A stretch of 64,000 bases of DNA from Hyaloperonospora brassicae. Its lineage: Eukaryota > Oomycota > Peronosporomycetes > Peronosporales > Peronosporaceae. Both the position numbers and the translations under genes were made by a program. The notes under the pieces are model-generated. The model saw only the letters and a list, made by a program, of their open reading frames with translations. It was not told the DNA's origin and made no database searches. The stretch lies in NCBI GenBank assembly GCA_947650285.1, contig CANTFL010000006.1, forward strand, positions 115,570 through 179,569, read 5' to 3'. Positions 11,101 to 20,101 of the stretch are shown here, one piece after another. Each line of letters starts with the position of its first letter. Positions within the stretch are counted from its first letter, which is position 1.

Positions 11101-12892
11101 AATTGACATTTTCCAGACTCACGGACACGTGGTGCAGTTCAGTGTCTATGCGTTCAGCTTCGAACTGCAGTTGCTCCTTTTGGTTGATCTCATACAGCTT
11201 ATACTCGTTGCGCACGACCGTGCGTTCGGATTCTTGATCCTCGCAAAACTTCTCAAGCTCGCGTAAGGTACCGCGCGTACTTCTCAGTTGGTTTGCAAAC
11301 GCCTTCTCCTTCGCCCTTACAAACGCGACCAGTTCACTGTCCACTTTCCTGACGTCGCTTTCAGTGAGCGTAATGCAATGTCGAACACTGTTAATGGTGG
11401 CATTCAGTGCGTCTGCTTTTTCGAAATCCTCGACTTCGCATGCATGCTGCTGCTGGGCTTCAACATCACGCAAATCCGCTTCGTATTGCGTCAACTGGCT
11501 CGCAAGCTGAGCTTTGCGTTCCAGTAATCGGCTCTCCTCTTCATGCTGTTTGACCGTGAACTGACGGAAACTCAAGGCACTCTCATGAAAGTCGTGTAGC
11601 GTATTGAACAAACGCTTTTCCGGGGTAAGGGGAGATGCCAGTGCTGGAGAAGATGCTTTCGGATACACCACAGGGTCAGGTATTGTCACTGGATCATCAG
11701 TCGCTGGTTCATCGGCATCGGCATCATCAGCAATACTGCTTGGTGGTTTGTGCATGCTAAAGCCTCGTAGCACGTGAGCCTCATCGGATCCCAATGCAGA
11801 AATTTGCGGTACCTGCGCCTTCGTTGGCGAAGGTGGGGGCAAAGCTGACGTGTGAACCGTAAGGCCAGCGAGAACGCCGCTGCCGGAAGAGGTGCTTCCT
11901 CTATGAACCGTCAGACCTCGCAGAACCGACCCAGTTTTCACTGGAGGCAACAAGTGAGCCAAATCCGTCGAGGCGGTGGCGGGGCGTGAACTCCGTGAAC
12001 TGTCCGATTGATCGGACCCAAGTCGTCCTTCCTGCTGCTGAATGATATCGTCTACCTTCAGGTCGCCGCGCTGCAATGCTGCAGCTGACTCATCCGAAAG
12101 CTGTCGTCCAAAGCCAGGGCGGAACGTTTTCTTCGTTTTCTTCTTCACCGCCTTCGAGCTCGACCGTGATGTCGCCGTACCCGTGCTGCTAGACGCGCTC
12201 GTTCGGGAGTACTGTGACGAGTCCAGTGCACCTGCGCTCTTCAAACTGGCCGCATGCTGATGAGTATGCGGTCCTGTGCTTCCATTTGCCTTGCGTTGCT
12301 CGTTATTGCTCGTCAGTATCGTTCGTGCGCTTCCATCGTCATGCAGCATGGGCGCTGGAGCACCGGGAGCAACTTCAAGGCCACTAAACAACGTGCCACC
12401 TGCATTCGAAGACTGCGTTGCACCAGAAAAGTGCATCGGTCCACCGTGATTGCCATACTGTGGCTGATTCAGAAGCTGCTGGTTGTATCGTGCTGCTCCG
12501 CCGTTGCTGCTTAACGCAGCACCAACAGCCGGCGCAGCAGGAGCAGCACTAGCAGCAGCAGGCAGTTTGACCGACATACCACCAAACATGTCCATCGTTC
12601 CCGAAGGACCTCCTCCTCCCATCATCTGACTCTTCCGTGGAGAACTAGAGCCATAGCTCAACGACGATGGGTACCCTCCAGCGGGTCCAGCACTTCCGCC
12701 ACCCACGTAGCTACTGGGGGGAGCAGGACCAGCAGCGCTTTGCGCACTGTACGGCTTGGAGACTGGAGGTGGCAAGTTGAAGAAGCCTCCACCAACGGGC
12801 GGCTCGTCCGCGCTGCCGTGGCCGCCCTGCCGTTGATGGCCAGGGGGACCGCTCTTGCCGTCCTCTTTGTTCTTGAAAAAGCGGCCAAACAT
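8195..12892 (-). CDS. Large coiled-coil protein with UVR-like motifs and FGGL-type repeats
   Basis: This single-exon gene encodes about 1,565 residues. I start it at the ATG at 12892 (MFGRFFKNKEDGK), because the frame upstream looks like a translated leader. The first 450 residues are disordered, rich in Gly/Ser/Pro, with short motifs such as MFGGM, LFSGLE, VLRGLTVH and VLAGLTVH. The middle 600 residues are continuous charged coiled coil. Four segments resemble the UVR (UvrB/UvrC) helix pair, with a [DEN][FY]xxA[AD] core: near 11,390-11,450 (EDFEKADALN), 10,405-10,470 (RNFKEAARIS), 9,800-9,860 (EEYDLAAKLD) and 9,465-9,530 (EDYDTAAHYK). An Asp/Glu-rich stretch precedes a disordered C-terminal third carrying LFGGLQMS, MFSGLQLS, two MFGGLKLS and AFSGLGSS. 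The function is unknown; the layout suggests a scaffold or trafficking adaptor with repeated docking motifs, which is inference. Confidence 0.85.
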   Translation of the reverse strand: MFGRFFKNKEDGKSGPPGHQRQGGHGSADEPPVGGGFFNLPPPVSKPYSAQSAAGPAPPSSYVGGGSAGPAGGYPSSLSYGSSSPRKSQMMGGGGPSGTMDMFGGMSVKLPAAASAAPAAPAVGAALSSNGGAARYNQQLLNQPQYGNHGGPMHFSGATQSSNAGGTLFSGLEVAPGAPAPMLHDDGSARTILTSNNEQRKANGSTGPHTHQHAASLKSAGALDSSQYSRTSASSSTGTATSRSSSKAVKKKTKKTFRPGFGRQLSDESAAALQRGDLKVDDIIQQQEGRLGSDQSDSSRSSRPATASTDLAHLLPPVKTGSVLRGLTVHRGSTSSGSGVLAGLTVHTSALPPPSPTKAQVPQISALGSDEAHVLRGFSMHKPPSSIADDADADEPATDDPVTIPDPVVYPKASSPALASPLTPEKRLFNTLHDFHESALSFRQFTVKQHEEESRLLERKAQLASQLTQYEADLRDVEAQQQHACEVEDFEKADALNATINSVRHCITLTESDVRKVDSELVAFVRAKEKAFANQLRSTRGTLRELEKFCEDQESERTVVRNEYKLYEINQKEQLQFEAERIDTELHHVSVSLENVNSEKSEIEATIEGQCSSEFGVQARLIEEKKAVEDEVRELELQLKKKLERVRRIQSAIDTAQREINTVRKRYSRQLKRIADRENGIKKTKAEVESDGDHLEKQRQEFHDKLKQYADNISVIGNRIGTVKKEMRAASLLANVLELQETRREQSLIRKKQQTAELSSLNDAAVVAEQSFTMLNNQFEELEKSMSIHRNAIASAETMIPRLEQEKKVAAAQRNFKEAARISKDIKALEKDRSTAEEMVEVVEMELQDLKERIDRREVEYEEKKKELKEMEKHLELATLAELWKEEKSLRTALRKIEKCKSEGDAANDGIDFRSSALLLVQAEYDACILQVETLEKKYDVSDPTKDDEAEDDNDDDDSLDGEDKKGNERSSLVEKLADVHKLDTDDKDTEDSSHVLEEIAAELLQLESRIQEATTNEEYDLAAKLDDQVEMLKERQQTIEASVSEEVASDDDDDDEGESVSADMGESGSREYSSEASDDGQVEYTHSEMMSPVSAVQSLGDVTHSLAGSYERVVKVDEQIELESEREDYDTAAHYKDELHLLREQESTMSTQLGSLEGSDAAIALIASEGLAVNAGNSSIIEAGAGSILVESPHEIGAGFVTRDSLNGGLQMSRGSSCSSKSSAKIRMTEVQAMEANVGGGLELKEAVAPAKFEVISPTSSEMKDSFFGNPGASNNSASLVAPSASGSLFGGLQMSGDFQVSTSSFCSPNKVTEGDNENERTSDETATRAVDLGAYAPVDDGSMFSGLQLSSSGVSLGASVQTESTAETKTESVDMFGGLKLSSGSVSATTAATVPHVSMDATSDDMFGGLKLSGISAGAVPVEHISTGASNDAFSGLGSSIDVAGTSIGVLNAQPGVSESSSSAAAATTAADEADVALPAGTSLTESSGGTRMSIHELSEHSEIVSVQETKQNMSILLDMPAVTSATVVSSVETAASTAVVTTSVINVFGDGERSTETEHDSM

Positions 12893-12999
12893 AGTGTGGC
12901 TGAGCTCGGGTTTGTTCCTGTCGAGAGATGGTGCGTGAAAGTGCTCTGTAGACCGACGTGCCAAAATAAGAGCACGAATCAGATGTAAAAACAATGCAC

Positions 13000-13062
13000 C
13001 ACCTACAACAGTGTCAGTGGCTGCTGACGGCGCTACAGGAAGATGACGAGGTGTACACTTAC
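13000..13062 (-). other. Probable 5'-UTR intron of the coiled-coil gene
   Basis: On the minus strand a donor-like GTAAGTG near 13,062 and an acceptor-like CTGTTGTAG near 13,004 bracket about 60 bp just upstream of the coding frame. The size fits other introns in the window. No transcript evidence is available. Confidence 0.35.
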
Positions 13063-13409
13063 GCGGATGAGGACGTCGCGTACGTTCACACAGAGGTGTC
13101 CGGAGCGTGAGTTGGGCACGACGCGCGAGGACGGAGGCGGCACAGGGGGGTCCACGAGGTCTTTGGTTCGATTATGTACGATCAGCGGAACCGCGCGAGA
13201 ACCTTGCGACACGCAATAAGCTTGTCACAAGTAATATCCGTTTAGGTATCCGGATACTGACCGAAGGATAAAATCTAGGCTCAGCAGGACGTCTACTTAC
13301 CGAGTTTTAGTGACGCTGAGTCAGCGCATTGCTGCCGTGTTCGGTTCTCTCGCTTAGTTTTGTGTCGGGTTTGAACATTACTATTCATAGTACATCTTGT
13401 ACAAAAAAA

Positions 13410-13464
13410 ACTACTACAACTGCTACTACTACTACTGCTACTACTATTACTACTACTACTACTG

Positions 13465-13518
<54 letters not shown>

Positions 13519-13549
13519 TACCTACGACCACTACTACTACTACTACAAT
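13410..13549 (+). repeat. (ACT)n trinucleotide microsatellite
   Basis: About 140 bases consist almost entirely of ACT/CTA triplets with scattered interruptions (GCT, ATT, ACC). Apparent poly-Ser, poly-Thr and poly-Val reading frames here are products of the repeat. Confidence 0.9.
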
Positions 13550-13949
13550 TGACACGCAATTGCACCCGAATGCCAAAAGACTACGGATTGCTTGCCGACA
13601 TGCGTGTAGCTGACGGTATCAACGTTTGTTTACAACTCATAGAGTACATGTATGACTACAACAGCGTGTGTAGGGACTACAAGAATTGTGTTAGAAAAAG
13701 TGTTCCGATGACGTGAGTTGCAGGCTGAGCGTTTTCCAAATTGCGGTAAATGTATCGACTCATTTATCACATATTTGCCCACTGAGACTTTGCTAAGTCA
13801 AGTGACCCGAGAGCTGTTCATCGATCATTGGTGTCATAAGTCAAGTCAGTCGCATATACTTAACGCTGTATCGGAATGTCTGGCGATGCCAAATTTCTGC
13901 CATCTCTATAGCTCGCTATCGAGTGCTCGTGGCAAACCTTTCGGTTAAA

Positions 13950-15950
13950 CGCTGTACTTCAACATGCACTCGGAACGTCCAATGCCGTGACGACGGCCTG
14001 AGTCTGCTTAACGTTTACGTAGCGCAACGGCCAATGCCCGAGCGGTCTGGTAACTTTTTGCCACCATCTCAGCAGCTGACTTGACTTGGACGCAAGCGAA
14101 ATGCAGCTCTGTGGCCGAAGATTGGCAGATCCACATCGCTGCTGAATACGAGGAAGAGGCACACGTGTCGACCGATGTGCGCTTGCATCGGGTGTTTGGT
14201 CAATCTGGTCAGGTTGGGCTGCAACAGCGTTGTCCAGAGAGCTGCTGGTCGGACGCAGCCCAAGCAAGTTGGCCTTCGTGAATACAGTGAGCGGTACCAA
14301 TGGTGTGAACGAGTGGATGTTTCTGGACAGCGTCTTTGCAGCAAACGAGCAGCGCAGCAGATCGTGAGGTACTGCATTACGGGTGGGATGGAGCGCGTCG
14401 CGAAGCTGCTCTCGACCGCGCGAAACAAGAGGATCCGAGAGCAACTGTCCTGTGACGCTGTGGCATTGGTGCCAGTACGTTGTCAAACATCTCCCGCGAG
14501 TCACATGGCCTTGAGAAGAGGCTGACAAAGTATCGAGCGGTTCGTGATGAGATGACTTGGATGCACTCAGCTGTACGTCAGCAGCAATTCGGTATCGCTG
14601 ACGCCGGTCCACAATGGCGCGCTCAACGAGATCGAGCACGAAGCAGATTGCAACAGACAGCCGCAACGTTCCTGTGTATCAATATTCGTAGCCACCTGGA
14701 AATTCGTCTTCTTGTGCCACCAGAACACGAACAGGGTAAGCTCTTTGAGCTTGCGATGACCTCTGGTCTCAGGATCTCCTCGTGCTTTCATGACTTCCAG
14801 CCAGCGACTTCCAGGCAAATGACGTCGTGCGTCCAAGTGCATCGGTTGCATACAAAGCGATCTGCGATGAGTTTGTCGCGCGAGCAACTGCAAGCACAAA
14901 ATACTTTCGCAGCGGGCTGACGATCCGTGTAAAGTCTGCTATACGCTCACGAGTGAGTACCTCACTGAGTCGAAGAGGATGCGGGCGTGCGTTCCAGCCA
15001 AGCTGATCGTGGCCGTCATTCGCAAGGTGGCCGACTCGGATGATCGCACAACTTCCAGCTGTAGTTGGAGACGCCTTCTCTATCCGCGATCTGCTACTCC
15101 AATTAGGGACCGATGACACACGATGGCACCGCTTGACGCTTGACGCTTGAGGGAGGTATCAAGCAACCGCAAGAAGTCCCTTGCCACAGGCAACAACAAC
15201 CATCGTTCGACTGAGGTTTTTCTGTCACCTTATGCCGGGGGAGGGGGGGGGTAGCAGCACCTTGTGCCAGGGCACCAATGATGGCGATGAACAACAAATA
15301 TGCGGTGCACTACTAGCGCATTGCGGTCGGCTGAAGTCCACAAACGAGGCGAGCTTCTTCGGTCCAGACTGCATAGCATCAAGCAGGAGCTATGGGTCAA
15401 GCCCCTTCGCCCGTACAAACACCATTATGCACTCCTTCATGCAATCGTCACGGGTGAGTAGACCACCAGCATGTAACTCGGGTCCGAAACCTTGTTACAG
15501 CAGTTTCGTGGCTTGATCCTGCGTAGATATTTGCCGTAGTCGTCCGAAACCAAATCTGCAAAAGACCTGGCAATGAGAGCTGGACTGAATGCGGTCATTG
15601 CCAGCGCGGAACGACGATGCCGATCACCCCCCGATCAGCAAGAATGTACCGGTGCTTCGTGCGCTACGTACCAACAGCACAGCACGCTTTAATCAGACAC
15701 GACTCGAAGAGTTGCGTGAAGAGAATGCCGCGATGAACCTGACTGAGACCTGGAAGTGCGACAACATCCTCAACCGCCATCGTGAGATGCTCTGCCTCGC
15801 ACGTTTTACCTCACAGAAATGCGCAGACGTGATCACAATCTCGTCTTGTCTTCATGTCTACAAGCTGCTGTCGCGTAAAAGCTGACGACAACACCGGTCG
15901 CCACCTGGCAAATGTTCGCATGTGAAATATATATTGCAACAACACATTGT
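13950..15950. other. Region of protein-like fragments broken by stops; no intact gene
   Basis: Both strands carry frames of 60-235 codons. Protein-like fragments appear in changing frames, for example KAICDEFVARATASTKYF on the plus strand near 14,850 and SAAEMVAKSYQTARALAVAL on the minus strand near 14,060. No single frame continues through and no splice pattern joins them convincingly. I read it as one or more decayed genes, or exons of a gene I cannot assemble. Confidence 0.35.
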
Positions 15951-16009
15951 AGGCGATACGATATTGGCAACAGATCCTCTCTGCCCACTGCCGCAGAATT
16001 GGATTACAC

Positions 16010-17077
16010 TCAGGCTTCAACAAATGACTGTGTGAGCGCAATGGCTGTTGGGTGAGACGGCAATAGGTAGTGCGGCGCACCAATAACCTACGCAGAACAG
16101 CCCGTCAGTCGTCAAACACTAGGAGCTGACGCTCGAATCGAAACGCGTACCTGGTGTCGAAATTCGCCTGGCATCGTCGTTTCTTCGACCATTACGAGGC
16201 CATCATTCGGGTAATTGTGCTGATTGAACGGGTTTAGACAGAGATTCCCAGCAAGCACGAACGGGTAGCATCTTCGCGGAAGCTTGCCGAGCCGCTCGTC
16301 CAACGCCTTAGCACTAAACGTCGACAGCTCTTCTGCTGCCGCACCTCCATATCCTGCAACCCCGAGATACCGCTTCATCGACTTGTGGTACCGAATCCTG
16401 CATCAAGAAGAACACAAAGCCACACAACAATGAGCTGTCTCGCCCCCTTTGACCACAAGATACCACTCACGACCTTATCTTACCCTCGATTGGGCGGAGC
16501 CAGCATCACCACTTTGGATTTCGTATAGTTCCAATCCACTGTTCGGAACGCCTCCTAATCAACACATCGGTATGACATCCCAATACAAACGTCAGATCAG
16601 CCAAAAGCCATGTTTGCAGTCCAAATGATGTTTACGCTATCAACACACAAAGCGCTTGGCACTCACTCGGAGCACCAGAGCTCCATATCCGTGCGTGACG
16701 AAATGAATGGCTTCGTCTGTCGTATGCGGCTTTTGGCTCTTTAGAAACGTGGCCAGCTCTATCATTGTACCACCCACACCCACAAATGTGAGCGAGACAT
16801 AGCACGTTTGCGTCTGCAACTATCAGGTACAACAGCAACAACAACAATAGCAACAACAGCAACTACTACTACTACTACTACTACTACTTTTGCCTGAAGT
16901 AGCCAGGTCGTCCGTCCGCGGTCGGTAGCGGAACGACTGCACGTCAAAGCGCCGCACCGCGTGCAAATACGCCTCGAGCGTCCGTAGCGGCAACGATCCG
17001 CCATACAGGTCGTGCACCGTTACTAGCACGCCCTTGGTCAGCATTGCCCCGCACCGGTCGATCACTGCGCTCGCCAT
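16010..17077 (-). CDS. Alpha/beta-hydrolase-fold protein, five exons, nucleophile Ser replaced by Gly
   Basis: I assembled five exons in phase: 17077-16888, 16758-16667, 16554-16484, 16397-16151 and 16087-16010 (stop TGA), about 225 residues. All junctions are GT-AG and the frame closes without a stop. The order of blocks is that of an alpha/beta hydrolase: GVLVTVHDLYGG (oxyanion-loop strand), the nucleophile-elbow region HFVTHGYGALVLR, KVVMLAPPNRG, NDGLVMVEET (the usual acid position) and PHYLLPSHPTAI (the usual histidine region). At the elbow the expected G-x-S-x-G serine codon is GGA, giving T-H-G-Y-G, so ordinary serine-hydrolase chemistry is not expected. Intron 1 contains a TAG/GTA microsatellite. 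The gene is head-to-head with the PRP38 gene, 210 bp apart. Substrate and role are unknown. Confidence 0.75.
16862..16887 (+). repeat. Short (ACT)n microsatellite at the first splice donor of the hydrolase gene
   Basis: A run of ACT triplets begins the first intron on the minus strand, so the donor GTAGTA lies inside the repeat; adjacent CAA/CAG-rich sequence continues to about 16,835. Length changes here could shift the splice site. Confidence 0.7.
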
Positions 17078-17287
17078 CGTAGTAGTAGTAGTCGCGGCGG
17101 CACCAGTAGCTCTTTTTTTACGCGCTTTCGCTTGGTTCCAATGGGAATATTAACGATTGGAGGTTTTATGTTGATAAAACGGATGCGATCGAGTTTGCGA
17201 GGCCACTCGGGGGTTTTCTCTAGTTGTGCTTGTGCTCGATTTGCACTACACAAAGTGCACATTTTGTCAATTGCCAACCTTTTGACC
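17078..17287. promoter_or_regulatory. Shared divergent promoter region, hydrolase and PRP38 genes
   Basis: Only 210 bp separate the two start codons, so both promoters must lie here or inside the neighbouring genes. I see no TATA box at a convincing distance. This is inferred from layout alone. Confidence 0.45.
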
Positions 17288-17926
17288 ATGAATGCGACCG
17301 ACCCCGGCGCTCAGAGCGTACATGGCGTGAACCCGCAGACGCTCATCGAGAAGATCATGCGGAACCGCATCTACGCGAGTGTCTACTGGAAAGAGCAGTG
17401 CTTTGGTCTCACGGCGGAGACGCTCGTGGACAAAGCTGTGGAGCTGTCGGAATTTGGCGGCACTTTTGGTGGCAATCAACAACCGACCCATTTTTTGTGT
17501 CTCTTGCTCAAAATGCTCCAACTGCAGCCGGAAATTGAGGTCGTGCAGCAATTTATCGAGAACGAGGACTATAAATATGTGACCGTCTTAGGCGCCGTGT
17601 ACCTGCGACTGGTGGGCAAACCTATTGACGTGTACAGGGCCCTGGAGCCGCTGCTGAGTGACTACCGCAAGATCCGGAGACGCACTGTCATGGGTTGGGA
17701 GATAACGCACGTGGACGAGGTGGCCGATGCTCTGCTGACGGAAGAGTATTACGTGGACTTGGCCCTGCCTCGACTCGTGGACCGGGAGCTGCTCGAGAAG
17801 AACGAGGGACTGGCGCCACGGAAAAGCCCACTGGAGGACGAGTTGGACGCATCCAGCAGTAGTAGTGACAGCAGTGACAGCAGTGGAGAAGACGAGGCAG
17901 TGCAGGCGACCGTCGTGTCGGCATGA
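17288..17926 (+). CDS. PRP38: PRP38-type pre-mRNA splicing factor
   Basis: This single-exon gene encodes 212 residues. PRP38 is a U4/U6.U5 tri-snRNP (B complex) protein needed for spliceosome activation in the nucleus. The start MNATDPGAQSVHG is followed directly by the family core: NPQTLIEKIMRNRIYASVYWKEQCF, then LVDKAVEL, GGTFGGNQQPTHFLCLLLKMLQLQP, EDYKYVTVLGAVYLRLVG, YRALEPLLSDYRKIRRR and HVDEVADALL. The C-terminus is a Ser/Asp/Glu-rich tail. Length fits the shorter PRP38A-like members without a long RS domain. The frame extends upstream to 17132 but the core begins at this ATG, so I place the start here. Confidence 0.95.
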   Translation: MNATDPGAQSVHGVNPQTLIEKIMRNRIYASVYWKEQCFGLTAETLVDKAVELSEFGGTFGGNQQPTHFLCLLLKMLQLQPEIEVVQQFIENEDYKYVTVLGAVYLRLVGKPIDVYRALEPLLSDYRKIRRRTVMGWEITHVDEVADALLTEEYYVDLALPRLVDRELLEKNEGLAPRKSPLEDELDASSSSSDSSDSSGEDEAVQATVVSA

Positions 17927-20101
17927 GCCATCGCGACACGAACATCAATGGATTTGTAACAGTGAACGAGGCGGAGGATCGCGACTTGTCGCGCTCAGGA
18001 CGAATTTGCTTGCGGCTCGACTGTGCCTACTCATCGTGCTGTGCATTCACATTGGCAACGACATCTGTCTGTCTGCCGTGCAGTGCGGTCTTCACGATCG
18101 CACGCCGTCGCACATTTCGTCATTGCTTGTGTCCTCAGCTGATGGTGTTGCCGCAGGCTCTGATCCAGTCAGCCAACTCGTCAGTAGAACTGACCTCAGT
18201 TGGTATTATTTGTCCATCGTTCGCGAATGCCAAGCGCCACATCGCCGATGCACTGCACACCATTGCGCTCGAGGCTGTTCGTTGAACGCTCTACCATTGC
18301 AACATTTTACCAGGCTCACTGGTAGCGGAGCATGTCAATTGTTGTATCTCGACGCTGTCGCCAACCACACGTACGGCGGTAGCCACAGATCGAGACAGTA
18401 TCGTGAGTGGGTGTGCGAATGGATATGACTCGTCTGGATCCAGTCGTGTGTGTAATAGATTGCATGCTTGCTCGCCCTGTCTTCATCACGGATAACGCAA
18501 CAGTGGATCCTTGGGTGACGTGAAGAAGACATTCGAGGTAGGCCATCCAATGAGGCTCGTACACAGCTTCCAGACCAGCTGAGCCCTGTTCAGCAAGTCA
18601 AGAATGTACCCAACGAGATCCTGCAGCGCAAGTGGGTGGACGACTGACAAGGCCGATCGGTCGGTTGGGGTCATGGAAGTGTCGAATTGACATGGGCGAC
18701 GACTTGGATAAATTCGGGAAGCGGTAGAGTGTGGTTGTTGGTGGGCGTGCAGGATGCTTGGGTTCAACTTGAAAGCCCGTTTACATGTCCTGGCTTGATA
18801 CTGCTCACGATGGAGATGACGGCTATTATGCTGAGCCGGAGTACGAAGACGGATATTACACCGCTCTACCGCTTCTAGCCAGCACTGGCCTGCGTTGCAC
18901 CCGCAGCAGCATCAACGACTCGTTGGCGGCCTATGCGTCTACGCAGGATAGGCGGTCTATTGCAAACTCGGGGCTTGTGTCGTGATCGTGTTCGTCAACT
19001 CAAAGAGCTTGCTGTGACGTTGTTCCATCCATTTTGTCTACGTTAGCATGATGTAAAATCTGTTGATTCATGGCACATACCATTAGAAGCTGACATTGAC
19101 CATATCGTTTCAAGCAGGTCGATCGACTCACCTTCTTCTTCTTCACGCGCTGCAGCAACACATCTAGATGCCCCCTTCCCACCTCCCGACCTTCAGACTT
19201 TGGCTCGTAGCAAGCACTCTGCATGCAGGTGTTGCGGGATTACCTGCGCTTCCAACGCTTATACTTCGGATGCTTTTCGCGTTCGACACGTCTTCAATCC
19301 ATTCTATCATCAAGCAGGTACGTCACCTGATTTTTCTTTCAGCAGCAGCTTCACGTAGCGCGCTTACAGCTCACGAATTGACGCTCCGCCCCATTCTTCC
19401 ATCACTTTGCTGGGGCCAGTCCTCTCTCCGTCCATCTCATCATCAAAGCGTCTCGCATGGCTTTTACTGCTCGCGTATACTGCATTTCTGTCAAGAACTC
19501 TTCGGTCGAAACAAATGCCACTTCTTCGTCGTCATGGGACCTCACCAGTGACTCCACCAGTTTTCCGTCACTGTTTTTGACTTGCTGACGACATTGACAC
19601 GACACTCGGGCGCCTTCAGTGCACTGTGGTCAATCAATAGTCGACGCGTAGTCAAGGTAGCTTGAAAACGTCCTCGACAAAACTTTTTCCGCATGGTGAT
19701 AGGCCTTTGAGTATCGCTTGCCCAAACTTGGAAGAGCGAGAGCTTTCGGACGATGCGAGTCTTGCAGTGACGCAGGTGGCATCCCGCTGTTATTGTAACA
19801 CGTGTCTCCTGCTAGCCACGCGGTGCAATGTCAAAGACCTGAAGATACGGAAAGCGCGAGTGGCACAACGTGAGCCGCGATGTTAAGCAGGAACGCGAGC
19901 ACTGTGACAGCTTTTGACACCGCTTCGAACAATCGCGCACGACACACGAACTTGAGCCTGCACATCAATGCTATCTCGAGAAGAAGGACAATCGCAACCC
20001 CATCAACTGCTGACGTTGACCTGGATCCGCAAAAGACACCTGCCAACATGCAAACCTCTCTCACGCGGTATCCGTACTCTCCTTCCTGTGTCCTTGTTTT
20101 G
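17927..20101. other. Region with minus-strand protein-like fragments; unassembled gene or pseudogene
   Basis: Between PRP38 and the LpxC 3' end several minus-strand pieces read like real coding sequence: SDGKLVESLVRSHDDEEVAF with EFLTEMQYTRAVKAMRDAL (19,420-19,570), MEEWGGASIREL (about 19,390), ALREAAAERKIR (about 19,345), EREKHPKYKRWKRR (about 19,265) and GHLDVLLQRVKKKK (about 19,150). Donor- and acceptor-like sites lie near some ends, but frames shift and stops intervene. It may be a gene with many small exons or a decayed one. The plus strand shows nothing convincing. Confidence 0.35.

Noticed and set aside
13293..13613. Poly-Ser, poly-Val and poly-Thr ORFs
   Set aside because: They are translations of a trinucleotide microsatellite.
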